Assembly (NCBI GenBank): GCA_032716605.1 | Contig: CM064492.1 | Location: 54,544,364-54,608,363 of the forward strand | Direction of reading: 5' to 3' | Length of the DNA stretch: 64,000 bases | DNA from: Paralithodes platypus | Lineage: Eukaryota > Arthropoda > Malacostraca > Decapoda > Lithodidae | Shown here: positions 1 through 10,859 of the stretch, piece after piece | Layout of the letters: every line of letters starts with the position of its first letter | Position numbering within the stretch: the first letter of the stretch is position 1 | Program-made: the position numbers and the translations under genes | Notes under the pieces: model-generated | What the model saw: only the letters and a program-made list of their open reading frames with translations | Databases searched by the model: none | What the model was told of the DNA's origin: nothing

Positions 1-109
1 TCGTAGCTTTGCCACATGTACAAGTGTTATTGATTTATGTTATAAATATGTACTACTGTGTCATGTGTGTCCTGGTTTAGTTGTGTATTGGCTAATTCCT
101 CGGACTATG

Positions 110-1195
110 TTAGGCCCGGCGTTAGTTGTGTTTTGGCTACGCCTCGGTCCTGTTTTGCGTTCAGATGGTATCTGGACGGGGTGGGTTATTTCCGGCGGGT
201 TTTTCTCGATTACACCATGAAAAACCCGGCTGGTTGCCGAGTTTTAGCCACAAGTGGTTTAAAAACAGGCTGGTTTCCCCGGCGAGTGGGTGTCTGTGGC
301 TCCCCAGGACTGCGTCTCTGTGGTGCCTGTTTCAGGCCCCTTATGAATCCCGGCGGGATGGCTGTACCCATCTAACAGTGTTCATACGGACACGTGTTTG
401 TAGTTTTTTCGGTTTTGCAAAGCCAATAAAAAACCTAAGCTGTTGTTGTTTTTCCTCCCCGGCGATCTTTTACAATGAAGTGGGGATAGGATTGGTTGGG
501 GTTAACTTTAAATCACCCGGCGGGTGCAACCTGGAAGGGTGGGATGAACGAATTTACAATAGAAATTCAGTTTAGTTGACCAGACTTTGAGGGATGCATT
601 GTGTATCACCTTCAACATACGGCGAATTAAGGCACAATTGGGGTTAACGTTTTTAAACTATTATTCACACCCGGCGGGTGCTCCCTGGAAGGGTGGGAAT
701 AACGAATTTTCAATTCAGTTAGTTAACCAGACAATTGAGGGATACGTTTTGTATCGCCGCCTTCAGCTTAAGGCGTAATTGGGGTTAACAGCTTTTAAAA
801 AACTAATATTCACGCCCGGCGGGTGCTCCCTGGAAGGGTGGGAATAACGAATTTACAATTCAGTTAGTTAACCAGACAATTGAGGGATACGTTTTGTATC
901 GCCGCCTTCAGCATACGGCGATCTAAAAAGATACTTCGGGAGAAGCTAGGTCTCGTATATGTGTCAGGCTTCCCAGTTTTTGATCCACGAGATAATTCAA
1001 AATTGAATCTGGAAACAAACACCACCGGAAAGACTAAAATCAGTTATAAACGCCATGCGGGTCTTTATATTATGTCAGAGGGTATTCATAAATCTTTTTG
1101 GACAAGTTAAGATAATTTGAAATCTTTTACTTAGGAACCCCACCGCGTAGCGAGCCGTAGTCGTTGTGGATTGCTTCTCGTTACCCGGCGGGTTA
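110..1195 (+). repeat. Recurrent CCCGGCGGG palindrome-like motif in the DIRS-A leader
   Basis: The motif CCCGGCGGG or a close derivative recurs about ten times through the leader, for example at 191, 346-358, 514, 668, 813 and 1183. Flanking bases often extend the dyad, as in ATCCCGGCGGGAT and CACCCGGCGGGTG. The function is unknown. See the finding that compares the leaders of the four DIRS copies. Confidence 0.75.
498..925 (+). repeat. Tandem repeat, about 150 bp unit, 3 copies, in the DIRS-A leader
   Basis: Three tandem units start near 498, 636 and 778. Each opens with ATTGGGGTTAAC or a close variant and carries CACCCGGCGGGTG (or CGCCCGGCGGGTG) at 514, 668 and 813, followed by a conserved block containing CTGGAAGGGTGGGA. 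Spacings are 154 and 145 bp. The repeats lie in the untranslated leader and have no shared long ORF. Confidence 0.9.
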
Positions 1196-1316
1196 TTTTA
1201 CACTTGTGTGCGGAAATGTTGGATTAACCTTATGAGCATTAATTCCTGGAAATTTTCTTTTTTTCCAGAGCTGGGTCTATACAGAACCTGGAGTAAGTTT
1301 CCCACCAGTCTCTGTC

Positions 1317-3944
1317 ATGGCTACCTTTGCCCCGGTTTTTGCTTTATGCATTACGCCCTCCTGTTCAGGTATCCCTATTTTTGCGCACACCCTTTGTATA
1401 AAATGTGTTAAAGGTCTCGACCGCTCAAGGGGTCTGTGGGTGATGCGAAACTGTACCTTTTGCTCTCAACTCAGTTTAAAAGTCTTACAAGACAATGACA
1501 AGACCGCAGCGGTCGCCTTACGGGAGGTCAGGCAGCAGATGACCGCTTATACTACTATTGTGGCTCATAAGTCACTTCAATGCGATAACGTCCAGTTATG
1601 GGATAAGTTACTAGTTGAGCACCCTCCCCTTAAACGTCCCTCTAGAGTAACTGTTCGTAAACCAACAGAGACTGGACAGGGTTCTATACTTGCTCCAGCC
1701 CCAGGCACAGCTAAGCGACAGCGAGAACCGACGCCCCCGGTGGCAGCCTCCTCGTCACGGGCGAGATCTAAGTCCAGGTCCCCGCTTAGGCAGCAGCCGC
1801 CGAGTCTCTCTTCTTCACCAACGAGCAAGAAGAGTAAGACAGAGGGGTCAACGAGTGAATATAGCGAGAAATCCTCTAAACCCAAGAGCAGTTCGCGGTC
1901 GCACCGTAGCCACAAATCTTCCCGGAAGGACTCACATGATCGAGGGGCCTCCCGGCGTTCACCGGAGTCTAGTGCCCCTCGTCATACCTCTACCCCCGAC
2001 AGAGCTAGTGTGCAATCTCATAGGGAGAATTTAGTACCAGTACCAAAAGATAGTTTACCTCTTAGTATTTTAACTCTAGATTTGGAGAGTTCAGTGGACA
2101 GTGATCGTCCACTGGCAGAGTCAAGTGGGAACTCCATAATTGAGGGTATGTCAGACTCCCAAGGGAGTGCAGGCCAAGGCATGGGTGTTTGGCGGTTTTC
2201 TCAACCTATGGCTAGAACTACACAAACAGTGGCTGATGTCCACCGGGACGCGGCGATCCCATCATCTATTCCTGACTTGTCTTTACAACAAGATGAGACT
2301 CCGGCTTCGGCGGAATCCTCTCGTGGTGAGCCGGATGACAAAGACGATGTATCTATCATCTCTTACATGGAAGTGCAGGAGTCAGGGTCAGTTTTAGACG
2401 CCGCACAGGATCGTAATGATTCACCTTTGAGTTCATCATCGAATAAATTTGTCACAGCAGAGGAAATAGATGGGCTGCTAGTTAATGCTCTCACTAAATT
2501 TTTTGCCCAACAGCCAGAGACTCCTACAGTGGACCTGGGAGCTCCTATGACAGGTTCTAACGTCCGGCCTCTGATGACTTCTATTGCTTTGACTCAGATC
2601 CCTCACCCTCCCTCTATATCACCATCGGTGGTCACTAGGCCTGCTACGGCGGCACTGACTACTTCGAATGTAAGGGTTGTAACGGATGTCAATCCACCCC
2701 CTTTAGATAAAGCACCTATGAGAAAGGTAGCTATGCCCTTACTGTACGGCCCAGATGAGTCATGGGTTCACTTGATCCCCACTAATCCAGAGGTCGCTCA
2801 ACCTATCTTGTCAGGGGAACTTCCGGTGCCACGTGAGTGGGTAATACAAGGCAATAAATCTAAAAAATTAAGGGCCTTGGATACTTTGGGGAATGTACTA
2901 GATGTTAATGTTAAGGCCATTCCTAATTATTATCACCAGGACTATTTTGTTTATACTGCTAAACCTGCCCTGCCCCCTGCCTCAGCTTCGAAACTGTTTT
3001 CTGACTGGTCCAAGCACGATGGTTTTAATGACATAAAGACACTGTCAACCCTCACACCAGAACTTGATTTGCAAACTGTCACAGACTCAGCCGCTAATCC
3101 AGTGTTGAAGGTGGGGCAGTTGGGTCCGGGACCTTGGGTGGATTGGGAGACGGAGGCTCAGAACTTTGCGACCACCTTCACCTCAAAAACTTCCCACCAG
3201 ATCCCTCAGGATAGTCATTCTTGGTTTTCAATGCCAGTGTGTTCTGCCGGCGGAGTCCCTTCGGCTTTGTTTGATTTCTTAGCTGCCCCCAAAATCAATT
3301 TATGTGAACTCAAGGATCCTTTCACTACCTCTACCCCTACTCACCTAGACCGAGAATTTAGGCTACGGGGGAAAGCATTTAGACTGTTCTCACAGTACAT
3401 TGTGACGCAACAGGTGGCTAAATCGATGCTCCGGTCCACTCAGGCAATCGCAGACGCGGATGCTAGAAGATCGGTTGAACTGTCTCGGCGACTGCTCCTT
3501 CAGTCGTCAATTCAGTCATTGGGTGACATACGCACAGCCTTGCTTGAGGCACGACAAGATCTCCGGATGTCCTTAGTACGGAGGCTTCCTGATCGTATTG
3601 CGAATCAGGTGGTCATGTCACCAGTGCTCACTCCCTCTTTAATGTCCCCTGAGGTGTGGAGAACCGTTTTTAATATGGCTCAGGCCTTTAAACATAATCC
3701 CGCCCCTTCTAAGAAACCTGCCTTTAACTTCCCCAAACCCAGGCCAGTCGCAAAAGCACAGCCGGGGGGATCTAAGTCCTTTCATCTACCTAAGTCCTCC
3801 TCCACTCAAGGTCAGTACAGGTACAAACAGGGTAAGTTTACAGGTCAGAAAGGACGAGGCTATAATAAACCAGGTCAGGGCACGTCTTCTGCCAACGCCA
3901 GCCAGCCGGCGAAGCGTCCACCACCACCACCTCCACCACCATAA
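1317..3944 (+). CDS. DIRS-A Gag-like protein, 875 aa
   Basis: This is an uninterrupted ORF in the gag position of a DIRS element. The N-terminus carries a Cys/His cluster (C11, C16, H24, C27, C30, C46, C49). It is followed by a Ser/Arg/Pro-rich basic, probably disordered stretch (about residues 130-220) and an acidic-Ser region. A conserved central block with LLYGPDESW and GPWVDWE is shared in pattern with DIRS-C. Next come an alpha-helical segment around SRRLLLQSSIQSLGDIRTAL and a Gly/Lys/Gln-rich tail ending in a run of prolines. The start ATG lies just before the Cys cluster, which supports the choice. DIRS Gag is presumed to coat the RNA; that role is inferred from position. No zinc knuckle of the retroviral CCHC type is visible. 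Confidence 0.8.
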   Translation: MATFAPVFALCITPSCSGIPIFAHTLCIKCVKGLDRSRGLWVMRNCTFCSQLSLKVLQDNDKTAAVALREVRQQMTAYTTIVAHKSLQCDNVQLWDKLLVEHPPLKRPSRVTVRKPTETGQGSILAPAPGTAKRQREPTPPVAASSSRARSKSRSPLRQQPPSLSSSPTSKKSKTEGSTSEYSEKSSKPKSSSRSHRSHKSSRKDSHDRGASRRSPESSAPRHTSTPDRASVQSHRENLVPVPKDSLPLSILTLDLESSVDSDRPLAESSGNSIIEGMSDSQGSAGQGMGVWRFSQPMARTTQTVADVHRDAAIPSSIPDLSLQQDETPASAESSRGEPDDKDDVSIISYMEVQESGSVLDAAQDRNDSPLSSSSNKFVTAEEIDGLLVNALTKFFAQQPETPTVDLGAPMTGSNVRPLMTSIALTQIPHPPSISPSVVTRPATAALTTSNVRVVTDVNPPPLDKAPMRKVAMPLLYGPDESWVHLIPTNPEVAQPILSGELPVPREWVIQGNKSKKLRALDTLGNVLDVNVKAIPNYYHQDYFVYTAKPALPPASASKLFSDWSKHDGFNDIKTLSTLTPELDLQTVTDSAANPVLKVGQLGPGPWVDWETEAQNFATTFTSKTSHQIPQDSHSWFSMPVCSAGGVPSALFDFLAAPKINLCELKDPFTTSTPTHLDREFRLRGKAFRLFSQYIVTQQVAKSMLRSTQAIADADARRSVELSRRLLLQSSIQSLGDIRTALLEARQDLRMSLVRRLPDRIANQVVMSPVLTPSLMSPEVWRTVFNMAQAFKHNPAPSKKPAFNFPKPRPVAKAQPGGSKSFHLPKSSSTQGQYRYKQGKFTGQKGRGYNKPGQGTSSANASQPAKRPPPPPPPP

Positions 3945-3953
3945 AAAAAACTA

Positions 3954-5854
3954 ATGTCTCTCTCATTCCCGGGGCCGGTCTTAAGGCGGGTGGATCCGAG
4001 GGTAGTACAGCCGGCGAACCCTTGTCTGCTAACTGGGTCGTTCCGAACGTGTCACCAAGCATGGCCGTTAAACACTTGGGCAAGGATGGTGGCACGCAAA
4101 GGCATCACTTGGCAGTGGCTCCGGCGACCTCGTTTACGTCAGCCGACAACGGCGAATCTAGTTTCTTTAGAGGTGGAGTCACTGGTCACGGAAATGATGG
4201 CCAAGAATGTCATCATCCCGGTCCCTCAAAATTACCCAGTCTTCACATCCAAGCTATTTTTGGTTCCCAAAAGGGACAGTGTTCAGATGAGACCCGTCGT
4301 AGACCTGTCGTATCTGAACCTTCACATTCACAACGAGTCATTCAGGATGTTAACAGTGCACCAAATCAGGCTAACACTTCCGCCGGGAGGTTGGATGTGT
4401 TCCTTAGACCTGACAGACGCTTATTGGCACGTCTCGGTAAACAAAAGATTTCAAAGATTTCTGGCCTTACGGATCAGGGATCAAACTTATGTTTTTCAGA
4501 GGATGCCATTCGGTTTGAACCTGGCACCTCGCTTATTCACGAAATTAGTCCGGCAAGCACTGATGCCATTGTTACAACAAGGGATCAGGATTTTATGGTA
4601 CCTAGACAACTGGCTGGTGGTGGCAGAGACAGAGCAAGTATGCATAAATCATGTCAACATAACATTAAAACATGTCAAAACTCTAGGGTTCAAGGTAAAT
4701 CTGGTAAAGTCAAACCTTGTTCCCTCACGAGTAGTTCAGTGGATAGGGCTGGTTTGGGACACAGCTGCTCTCACTCTGAGTCAGAGTGTGGACAATCGAA
4801 ACAGATTTCGCAGGAAACTGTTCAGGTTCCTTCACAGTCTGACTACGACACGCATAATCTGGGAGTCTCTGGTCGGCTCTCTCAACTGGATTCAACTAAC
4901 TGTAATGTTGGGCCGGTTGAAAGTAAAGCGTTTAATATTGGAGGGCAACAGATATTTTCCGCTATTGCCGGCGAAAAAATTATGGCCCATACCAAAATTA
5001 ATCCACAACTTACTAGCGGTCTGGGCGAAGAGGGAAATGTTGCACTCGGTAATGTCATGGACCTCTCCTCCGCCGACGGTATGGGTAGACACGGATGCGT
5101 CATCAACGATAGGTTGGGGTTTTCAGTCAAACCAAGGGCACCAGGGTCAAGGGCTTTGGTCCCATTTAGAAATCTCCCACATCAATGTCAAGGAATTACT
5201 AGTCCCCTTATATTTCCTTCAGGCTCACAGCTCTACTTTACGGGGCAAGTCGGTGGCCTTCAGAATGGACAATCTGAATGCGGTTCACTGTATTCAGAAA
5301 CAAGGGTCAACGAGATCTCGGAAGTTGCTAAACGTGTCAGAAGAGATTTTTACTCTAGCCAACAGGCTGGACATTCATCTTCATGCATCTTATCTCCCAG
5401 GCCTCTGTCTCGGAGACAGAGCACAACAGTAGAATGGGCGCTCAAGCAACCCATTTTCAACCAAATGATTGCAGAGCTTTACCATCCACAAGTGGACCTG
5501 TTCGCGTCCGAGGAGACTCACAAACTCCCACTATACCTCACCCGCCGGACGATAACGCCGGCAGGGGTGCCAGACGCCCTGGTGACAGACTGGAACAGGT
5601 GGAGTTCCATCTATCTGTTTCCGCCGCCAGACGCGTCTCTAATGTGCCATGTAGTAAACAAACTACGAGATTATCGGGGCTTAGTCTCGATAATCGCGCC
5701 CCTGTGGCCGGCGCATTTGTGGTACCAGCAATTGAAAACGTGGTGCCCGGACCCGGTGTCGCTCCCGGTCGGGTTTTTCCACTTAGACACGATTGGCAAC
5801 CTAGCGACCTCGCTGACTTTTGCATTATGGACATTCAGGAGGCCAAGTGGCTAG
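3954..5854 (+). pseudogene. DIRS-A reverse transcriptase / RNase H / methyltransferase-like polyprotein
   Basis: The frame starting at 3954 holds RT motifs (FLVPKRDS, MRPVVDLSYLNLHI, LDLTDAYWHV, RMPFGLNLAPRLFTKL), then RNase H (VDTDASSTIGWG, FRMDNLNAVHCIQKQG, ASYLPG). The RT active-site box reads YLDN instead of YLDD. The frame is lost at about 5402, where a deletion removes the expected LWADALS segment. The methyltransferase-like region continues in another frame to 5854 (VDLFASEETHKLP, IYLFPPPDASLMC, IAPLWPAHLWY). This downstream domain is the one usually called DAM/N6-adenine methyltransferase-like in DIRS elements; that name is from family knowledge. The product is inactive as written. 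Confidence 0.85.
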
Positions 5855-6258
5855 CACCGTATGGTAGAGAGGTGACCAATAAATTATTGAATCAATATAC
5901 TCAGTCTACAAAACGACAGTACCAATCGCATTGGCAAGCCTTTACTTCTTGGATCCTTAGAACAGAACAAACGGTGTCCTCGGTGGCGTTAGTTTTTAAT
6001 TATTTAAATTATCTGTGGTAACGTTAAAAAATCACTTAACAGCGATTAGAATACCATTTTGGGACCTTACCGGTCTCTCAATACCAGTTGCGGAGGAAAC
6101 AGGTTTTATGAGGGCATGTTTTAAACTCCGTCCACCTCCCCGTCAGCTCATGCCTACTTGGTCTCTGGACAAAGCATTGTCATTACTTCACTCCCGTCTG
6201 TACCAAAATACTGCAGATTTTACATTACTCTTAAAAAAGGCGGTATTTCTTTTGGGCG
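5760..6258 (+). pseudogene. DIRS-A tyrosine recombinase, N-terminal part only
   Basis: The YR frame overlaps the end of the methyltransferase-like frame from about 5780, reading SDLADFCIMDIQEAKWL, then a core-binding (SAM-like) domain with QYTQSTKRQYQSHW. A frameshift near 6018 moves homology to the next frame (AVFLLG ends it at about 6258). The downstream sequence shows no recombinase similarity. The same order and wording appear in DIRS-C and DIRS-E, which is the basis for the call. Confidence 0.75.
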
Positions 6259-6483
6259 ACTCGTTCACTATGGCCTTCGCCATTTTTTTTTTGTTTTTTC
6301 ACTTGCGGTGGCTTTAGTTTTTGACTTAGCAGGTTCTTTTCATTTTGTTCTTGTCACTGCCTTAGTTTTGCTAATTTTGTTCGCGAACTTAGGCCTAGGC
6401 TTACTTGTGCCCTTCTAGTTGGTTGGAAGGGGGGCGCTGATCCTTTTTAGTGTCGATCCCTTTTTGTGGGCTTTTTACTTGTT

Positions 6484-6780
6484 GCTGCCTCTCCTCAAGG
6501 GTTCAGGAACTAGTGCGCCAGGTAATTTCATGTATTACTGCCTCAAGTACCGAATAGGCTACCTTCCGTTTTTAGCCTAACCTAGTGGAGGGCGTTTTTT
6601 GGTTTACGAAAAAAAAATTGTTGACGTCCCCTGTGCTTTGTTACCTGCTGCTGGATGCTTCCCCTCCTCAAGGGTACGGTAACTCGTGCACCCTGTAATT
6701 TCATATATTACTGTCACTAGCACCGTTTAGGCTCCCTGCCATTTTTTGGCCTAGCCTGGGGGGGGGGTGGGGCATTTTGG
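6484..6780 (+). repeat. Diverged tandem duplication in the DIRS-B leader
   Basis: A segment beginning TGCTGCCTCTCCTCAAGGG near 6484 is repeated near 6645. Both copies continue with a TAATTTCATRTATTACTG block and a GGCCTAGCCT-like stretch, at a spacing of about 165 bp. The copies differ at many sites, so the duplication is old. Confidence 0.7.
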
Positions 6781-7019
6781 TTTTCACACTGTGGCAACCT
6801 CATTCTGGCATTCGTGTTCGCGTTGATTGACGGTCCCGGTGCTCTGTCTCCCTGGATACATTCCCACAACACCGCGGACGTAGCCCGTTCTGATGTGTTT
6901 TTGCTGACGGTTTTTATTCTGTCTCTGGCCCCCTCCGGTAATGTCTGCTTACCCACAGGCTCTCCCGCGCCTGCTGTGATTTGGGGGGGTTCCCTTTGAG
7001 CCCCTCCGCATTTGGAAGG

Positions 7020-7620
7020 GACTTTTTCTTTTACTGGCCTTCCACTATCATAGGTGCCACTGACCTCTCCGACACGTTCTGTTGGGTTTCCGCCCTGGGT
7101 CGGGTACTTCCCGCTCTGGGTCGGAGCCTTCCTTTACGGTCACATGGTCGCACCTGGCCCCTCCGCTCTGGAACGGGACTTTCCCGTTCTATGTCTGAGG
7201 TTTGTTTTTGTCGCTGCTTGATACCCACAGACTCTCCCACGTCTGCTGTGACTTGCCAGGCTACCTTCAGGGTCCTCGGCTTAAGGAGGGGCCCCTCGGG
7301 GCCTCTCCGCTCTAGGACGGGACTTCTTTTGTGCATTCTTGCCTTCCACCTTCACTGCCGTCTCATACCGCGTCCCGTTCCAGAATGTGGGAGTCCGTCT
7401 ACGGCTCCTCCGCTCTGGGGTGGGTATGTCGCTTACCTGCCTTCTCATGCCACATCCCGCTCCAGAACGGGGGAGTCCGTATACGGCTCCGCCGCTCTGG
7501 GGCGGGAGTGTTGCTCCCGCCTAGGAACGAGGACGTTCCCGCTCGATGTCGGGTCTTTTCCGCTCTCGAACGCTTTTCCGCTCTAAATCGGACGATGCCG
7601 TTTACGGTCGCGCTACTCTT
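7020..7620 (+). repeat. Recurrent CCCGCTCTGGAACGGG-type dyad in the DIRS-B leader
   Basis: About ten variants of an imperfect palindrome, CCCG(C/T)TC(T/C)NGAACGGG, occur in 600 bp, for example around 7161 and at 7456-7472. The stretch is GC-rich and throws long spurious ORFs in several frames. No conserved protein is visible. Confidence 0.6.
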
Positions 7621-8189
7621 GACTCAGTTTAGGCTTAGACTGGTAGTCCTGCACTTCTCTTAAGACGTCTTTTAACGCTCTTTTTCCCTTTTTTCCCCAG
7701 GCTGTGCTCTCTACCCTACAGGGCCTCGTCACTGCTAATGGTGTGAAGGTAGTAGTCTTCACTGTTATTTGGGGATGGGGTTCCTTCATTCCTTCAGGGT
7801 GCTGGTTCTCCTAAAAGGGGGGGGGGGGGAGCACTGTCTTTCCTTGGTGAGGGCTCCAGTCTCCAGGCCTAGTGAGAGCTTTTAGGCTACTCCCTGACCT
7901 GGTGCCTGTAGCTGATTCAGGGGTCTCTGATCTCTCTTTTGTGCATGCCCTCCTGACTGATATTCCTACCTAGCCGCCCTATTACGGGGCTCTCTTCGGC
8001 CTTCACCTTCTTCGGGAGGGGGGTTCATTCTCATTCAGCACTTTTCATCTCATTCAGCACCTTTCCGGGGGTTTTTCATGGTATTTATGGGCAGGCTTTA
8101 TTCTGGTTCCTGTCAATGACATACATGCATGCCTTACCATGGCCTACTCGGGGTCTTAACAGGGGTTTTTCTTCTGATTCCAGTGTAGT

Positions 8190-10555
8190 ATGTCTCCTGC
8201 ACTCTGCTCTCGCATCGGGTGCCGTAACCAGGTGGTGAGTTCCAACCATTGTGAGTGCCCATCCCACGCAGGTTGCTATACGAAGGGTGGTTTTGACCCT
8301 CGGAGGTGTGGCCCATGCATGGTGGACCTGGTGACGCTTGAGTCCCACCCTACGTCCGCTGCCGCTGAAGAGGCTCGGTCACGCCTCCTCTCGACGTGAT
8401 CTGCAGTGGCGCTCTATGTTAGGGACCAGCTCCATCGAGTGCCTGGCTTCACGGACAGCGATGTGCGGTCCTTACTCCGCCTTCCGCTGCCTTCACCACG
8501 TGGGCGCCGGGCCGCCTTTATTCAAGTGCCCGCATCGGACCTCTCGACTGCATCTGTGGACACTGGCAGGAAAAGGAAGCACCGCTCTCCTTCTACACGT
8601 CGAGACCGGTCCACCCCTCCACGCCACCCTGCACCTTCGGCTCCTGATACCGGCATTACTGTTTTCCGACCTAAGCAGAAGCCTGCCACCTCTACACCTT
8701 TGACGGCGGTGGTCCCACCAGTCTTCTCCCCTCATCGCCGCACGACTCACGACCTCATCCGGGAGATTGAGGCTGGGCAGGCCGCTGGACACCAACCTTC
8801 AGCTCCTCCACTTGACCTGCCGGCTCCACTCCGTCCTGCTGCTCTTTTTGGCCCGGCCGTCGATATTCCTCTGTCGCCTCCTGCTCAGCCTTCGTCGCCT
8901 GGCAATGTGGACCCTACCTACCACTGTGCCCAGTCTCCTTCTAAGGGACCTGATCGGTCTCCTCCCCTGGCCATGCAAGATGCCCCGGACGAAGGGGGTT
9001 GGACTGATCTGGAGGAGGGGGGCGCGGATAAGGAAGGCGACGACGACGGGGACTGGGTGGACGTCGACGGGGAGGGGCTTGACGACTCCCCTCGTGAGTC
9101 CATCCACAACACACCGCCTGGCCGGAAGCGTGTACGCCGTCTCCGCATCGTTTCTCCCTCGTCGTCTACTCTAGCTTCGGCCGAGGAACCAGAGATCCCT
9201 GTTACTGTCGCTTCTTTTCAAGCAGACCATCTTAGGGCCCAGGAGACGAACACTGAAAAGTTCGCATCCTTACAGTCTGTGCTGGAACGACTCACTGAGT
9301 TGGTATTGAACCCTACCACTATCCCTCAGGTCGTCCCGTTGGTGACTCCTCTTCCTCCTTTGGAGGAGCACCTGCGCCGGCTCACCCAGTGGATGCTGCT
9401 CTGGCCGTCCCGCCCCCTGCCCCCTCTCAGGCTCCTTCAGCGTCGTTCGTCGTGTTACCTGGGAGTGGTCTGGGGCTGGTTACTCAACCTGTGCACGTCC
9501 CTTCGCTCTCCAAATTCAAGATCCCGAAGCGTAGGTTCCCGTCCCTTTATGGGGAACATGCTTCCTGGAGGAACGTACAGGCATCGCACCCGGAGCGTGT
9601 GGTCACGTATGCTCCTGGCGAGCGCCCTGTGGACGATTCAGGTCAATGCCAAAGGCCTGTTTCGGGCATTGACTCTGGACGGACTAGTCCCAGAGGTGGA
9701 CATCAGGGCTCACCCGAGTCGGTCGGACATTCATTTTTTTACGTACCGGCCTAAGGTGTCCCCCTCTGGGCAGACTTCACTCGACACGACATTGATGTAG
9801 ATGCTACCACCGTGTCAGCCATTGCGGGCCTTCCTCTGGTGAGGAATGCCCGGGACATTGAGGGTAACCTAATGCTCGAGCTTCCCCATTTGGAGGAGGG
9901 GCCTTGGGATTTGTGGCTGGCCGAAGGTATTGACTTTGGGGTTCGGTCTTCGGAGGGTGCGGCTCAGCTCCCTCCCGTTGACGACACGTTCGTGTCGAGT
10001 TTGGTCCTGTCCTCGTCCGGGGTCTAACCCAAGTATTGGTCTTGGTTGAACGCCCCGCGTATGGTGTTAGATAAGATTCCCACCTCCTGCTTCGCTCCAC
10101 CTGAGAAGAGCGCCCTTGAGCGGGATCATAAGTTCCGACAGCGCGCTGCTCGTTTACTCTCCACTCTCTTGCTTCAACTCCAAATGGCTCGTGTTTACCT
10201 CAGGCTCATTGAAGCCCAGCCGGCTGGGGACATCAGGAGGGGCGAAGAACACTTGCGGCGTGTTCAGTTGCAACTTGCTCTGAACTCCGTCGGTGACCTT
10301 CGGGGTGCCATCCACGAGGCTGCACGTTGTCGGCAGTCTCTGAGGGTGGCTTTTTGTAAGAAGGCGCCAGCTGAGGTCAGGACTAAGCTGTTGCTTTCTG
10401 AGCTCGCTACTGAGTGTCTCTTCTCAGATAGCGCTTGGCAGGAGGCTTACCGCTTTGCGGCTGCGGGGCACTTCGCACCTCGTCGTTCTGAGGTGTCGCG
10501 GAACCTCTCAGCCGCTTCCTCCCACCAGAGAGGGAGGAAGGTTGGCCCGCAGTGA
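8190..10555 (+). pseudogene. DIRS-B Gag-like gene, broken
   Basis: Gag homology runs through at least four ORFs: 8190-8399, 8406-9800, a frame change near 9390 (9389-9754), 9812-10027 and 10046-10555. The N-terminus has the Cys/His cluster (C6, C11, H20, C23, H26, C29, C40, C43). It is followed by a Pro/Ser/Arg-rich stretch, an acidic Asp/Gly stretch near 9030, the central block (RFPSLYGEHASW, HLEEGPWDLW) and a helical segment with QLALNSVGDLRGAI. The same order is seen in DIRS-A and C. Stops at 8397 and 10025 and shifts near 9390 and 9800 make it a pseudogene. The basic tail continues to about 10834 in another frame. Confidence 0.75.
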
Positions 10556-10859
10556 GGACGCCAGTCTTGGCGGGGTGCCACGACTGGGAAGCGCCAGGTG
10601 GTGAGGGGTCGGGCAGTGCGCCCTTATGTACCTCGCTCCCCACCTCGCCCTTCTCAGCAACTCGCTATCAAGGCTTCCTCTCGGCGAGTCGACCAGAGGC
10701 AGGGAAATAGTAGGACCACGCAGGAGCGTCACCACCAATTTCGTAGGGGCAGTCGCTACAGGGGAGGTGGTACCCATGGGGATCAGTCCTCCCACGGCAG
10801 GTCTGGGGAGCACTCTGCGGCAAAAAATGCGTAGTGCCTCCAGGACCATCCCCCCTCCC

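Larger units (their letters stand above)
1..6258 (+). mobile_element. DIRS-like retrotransposon A, 3'-truncated
   Basis: This is a tyrosine-recombinase retrotransposon. The order seen is a leader of about 1.3 kb, a gag-like ORF, RT, RNase H, a methyltransferase-like domain, and the N-terminal half of a YR. DIRS elements are known to integrate with a YR rather than a DDE integrase. The left terminus is not identifiable and may lie outside the window. On the right, recombinase homology stops at about 6258, just where the conserved ATGHRVSELAAM-type stretch should begin, so the catalytic Arg, His-x-x-Arg and Tyr are absent. The copy cannot be autonomous. Confidence 0.85.

Noticed and set aside
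58..575. Short ORFs at the left edge as genes
   Set aside because: They overlap, lie in a repeat-rich leader and have no recognisable content.
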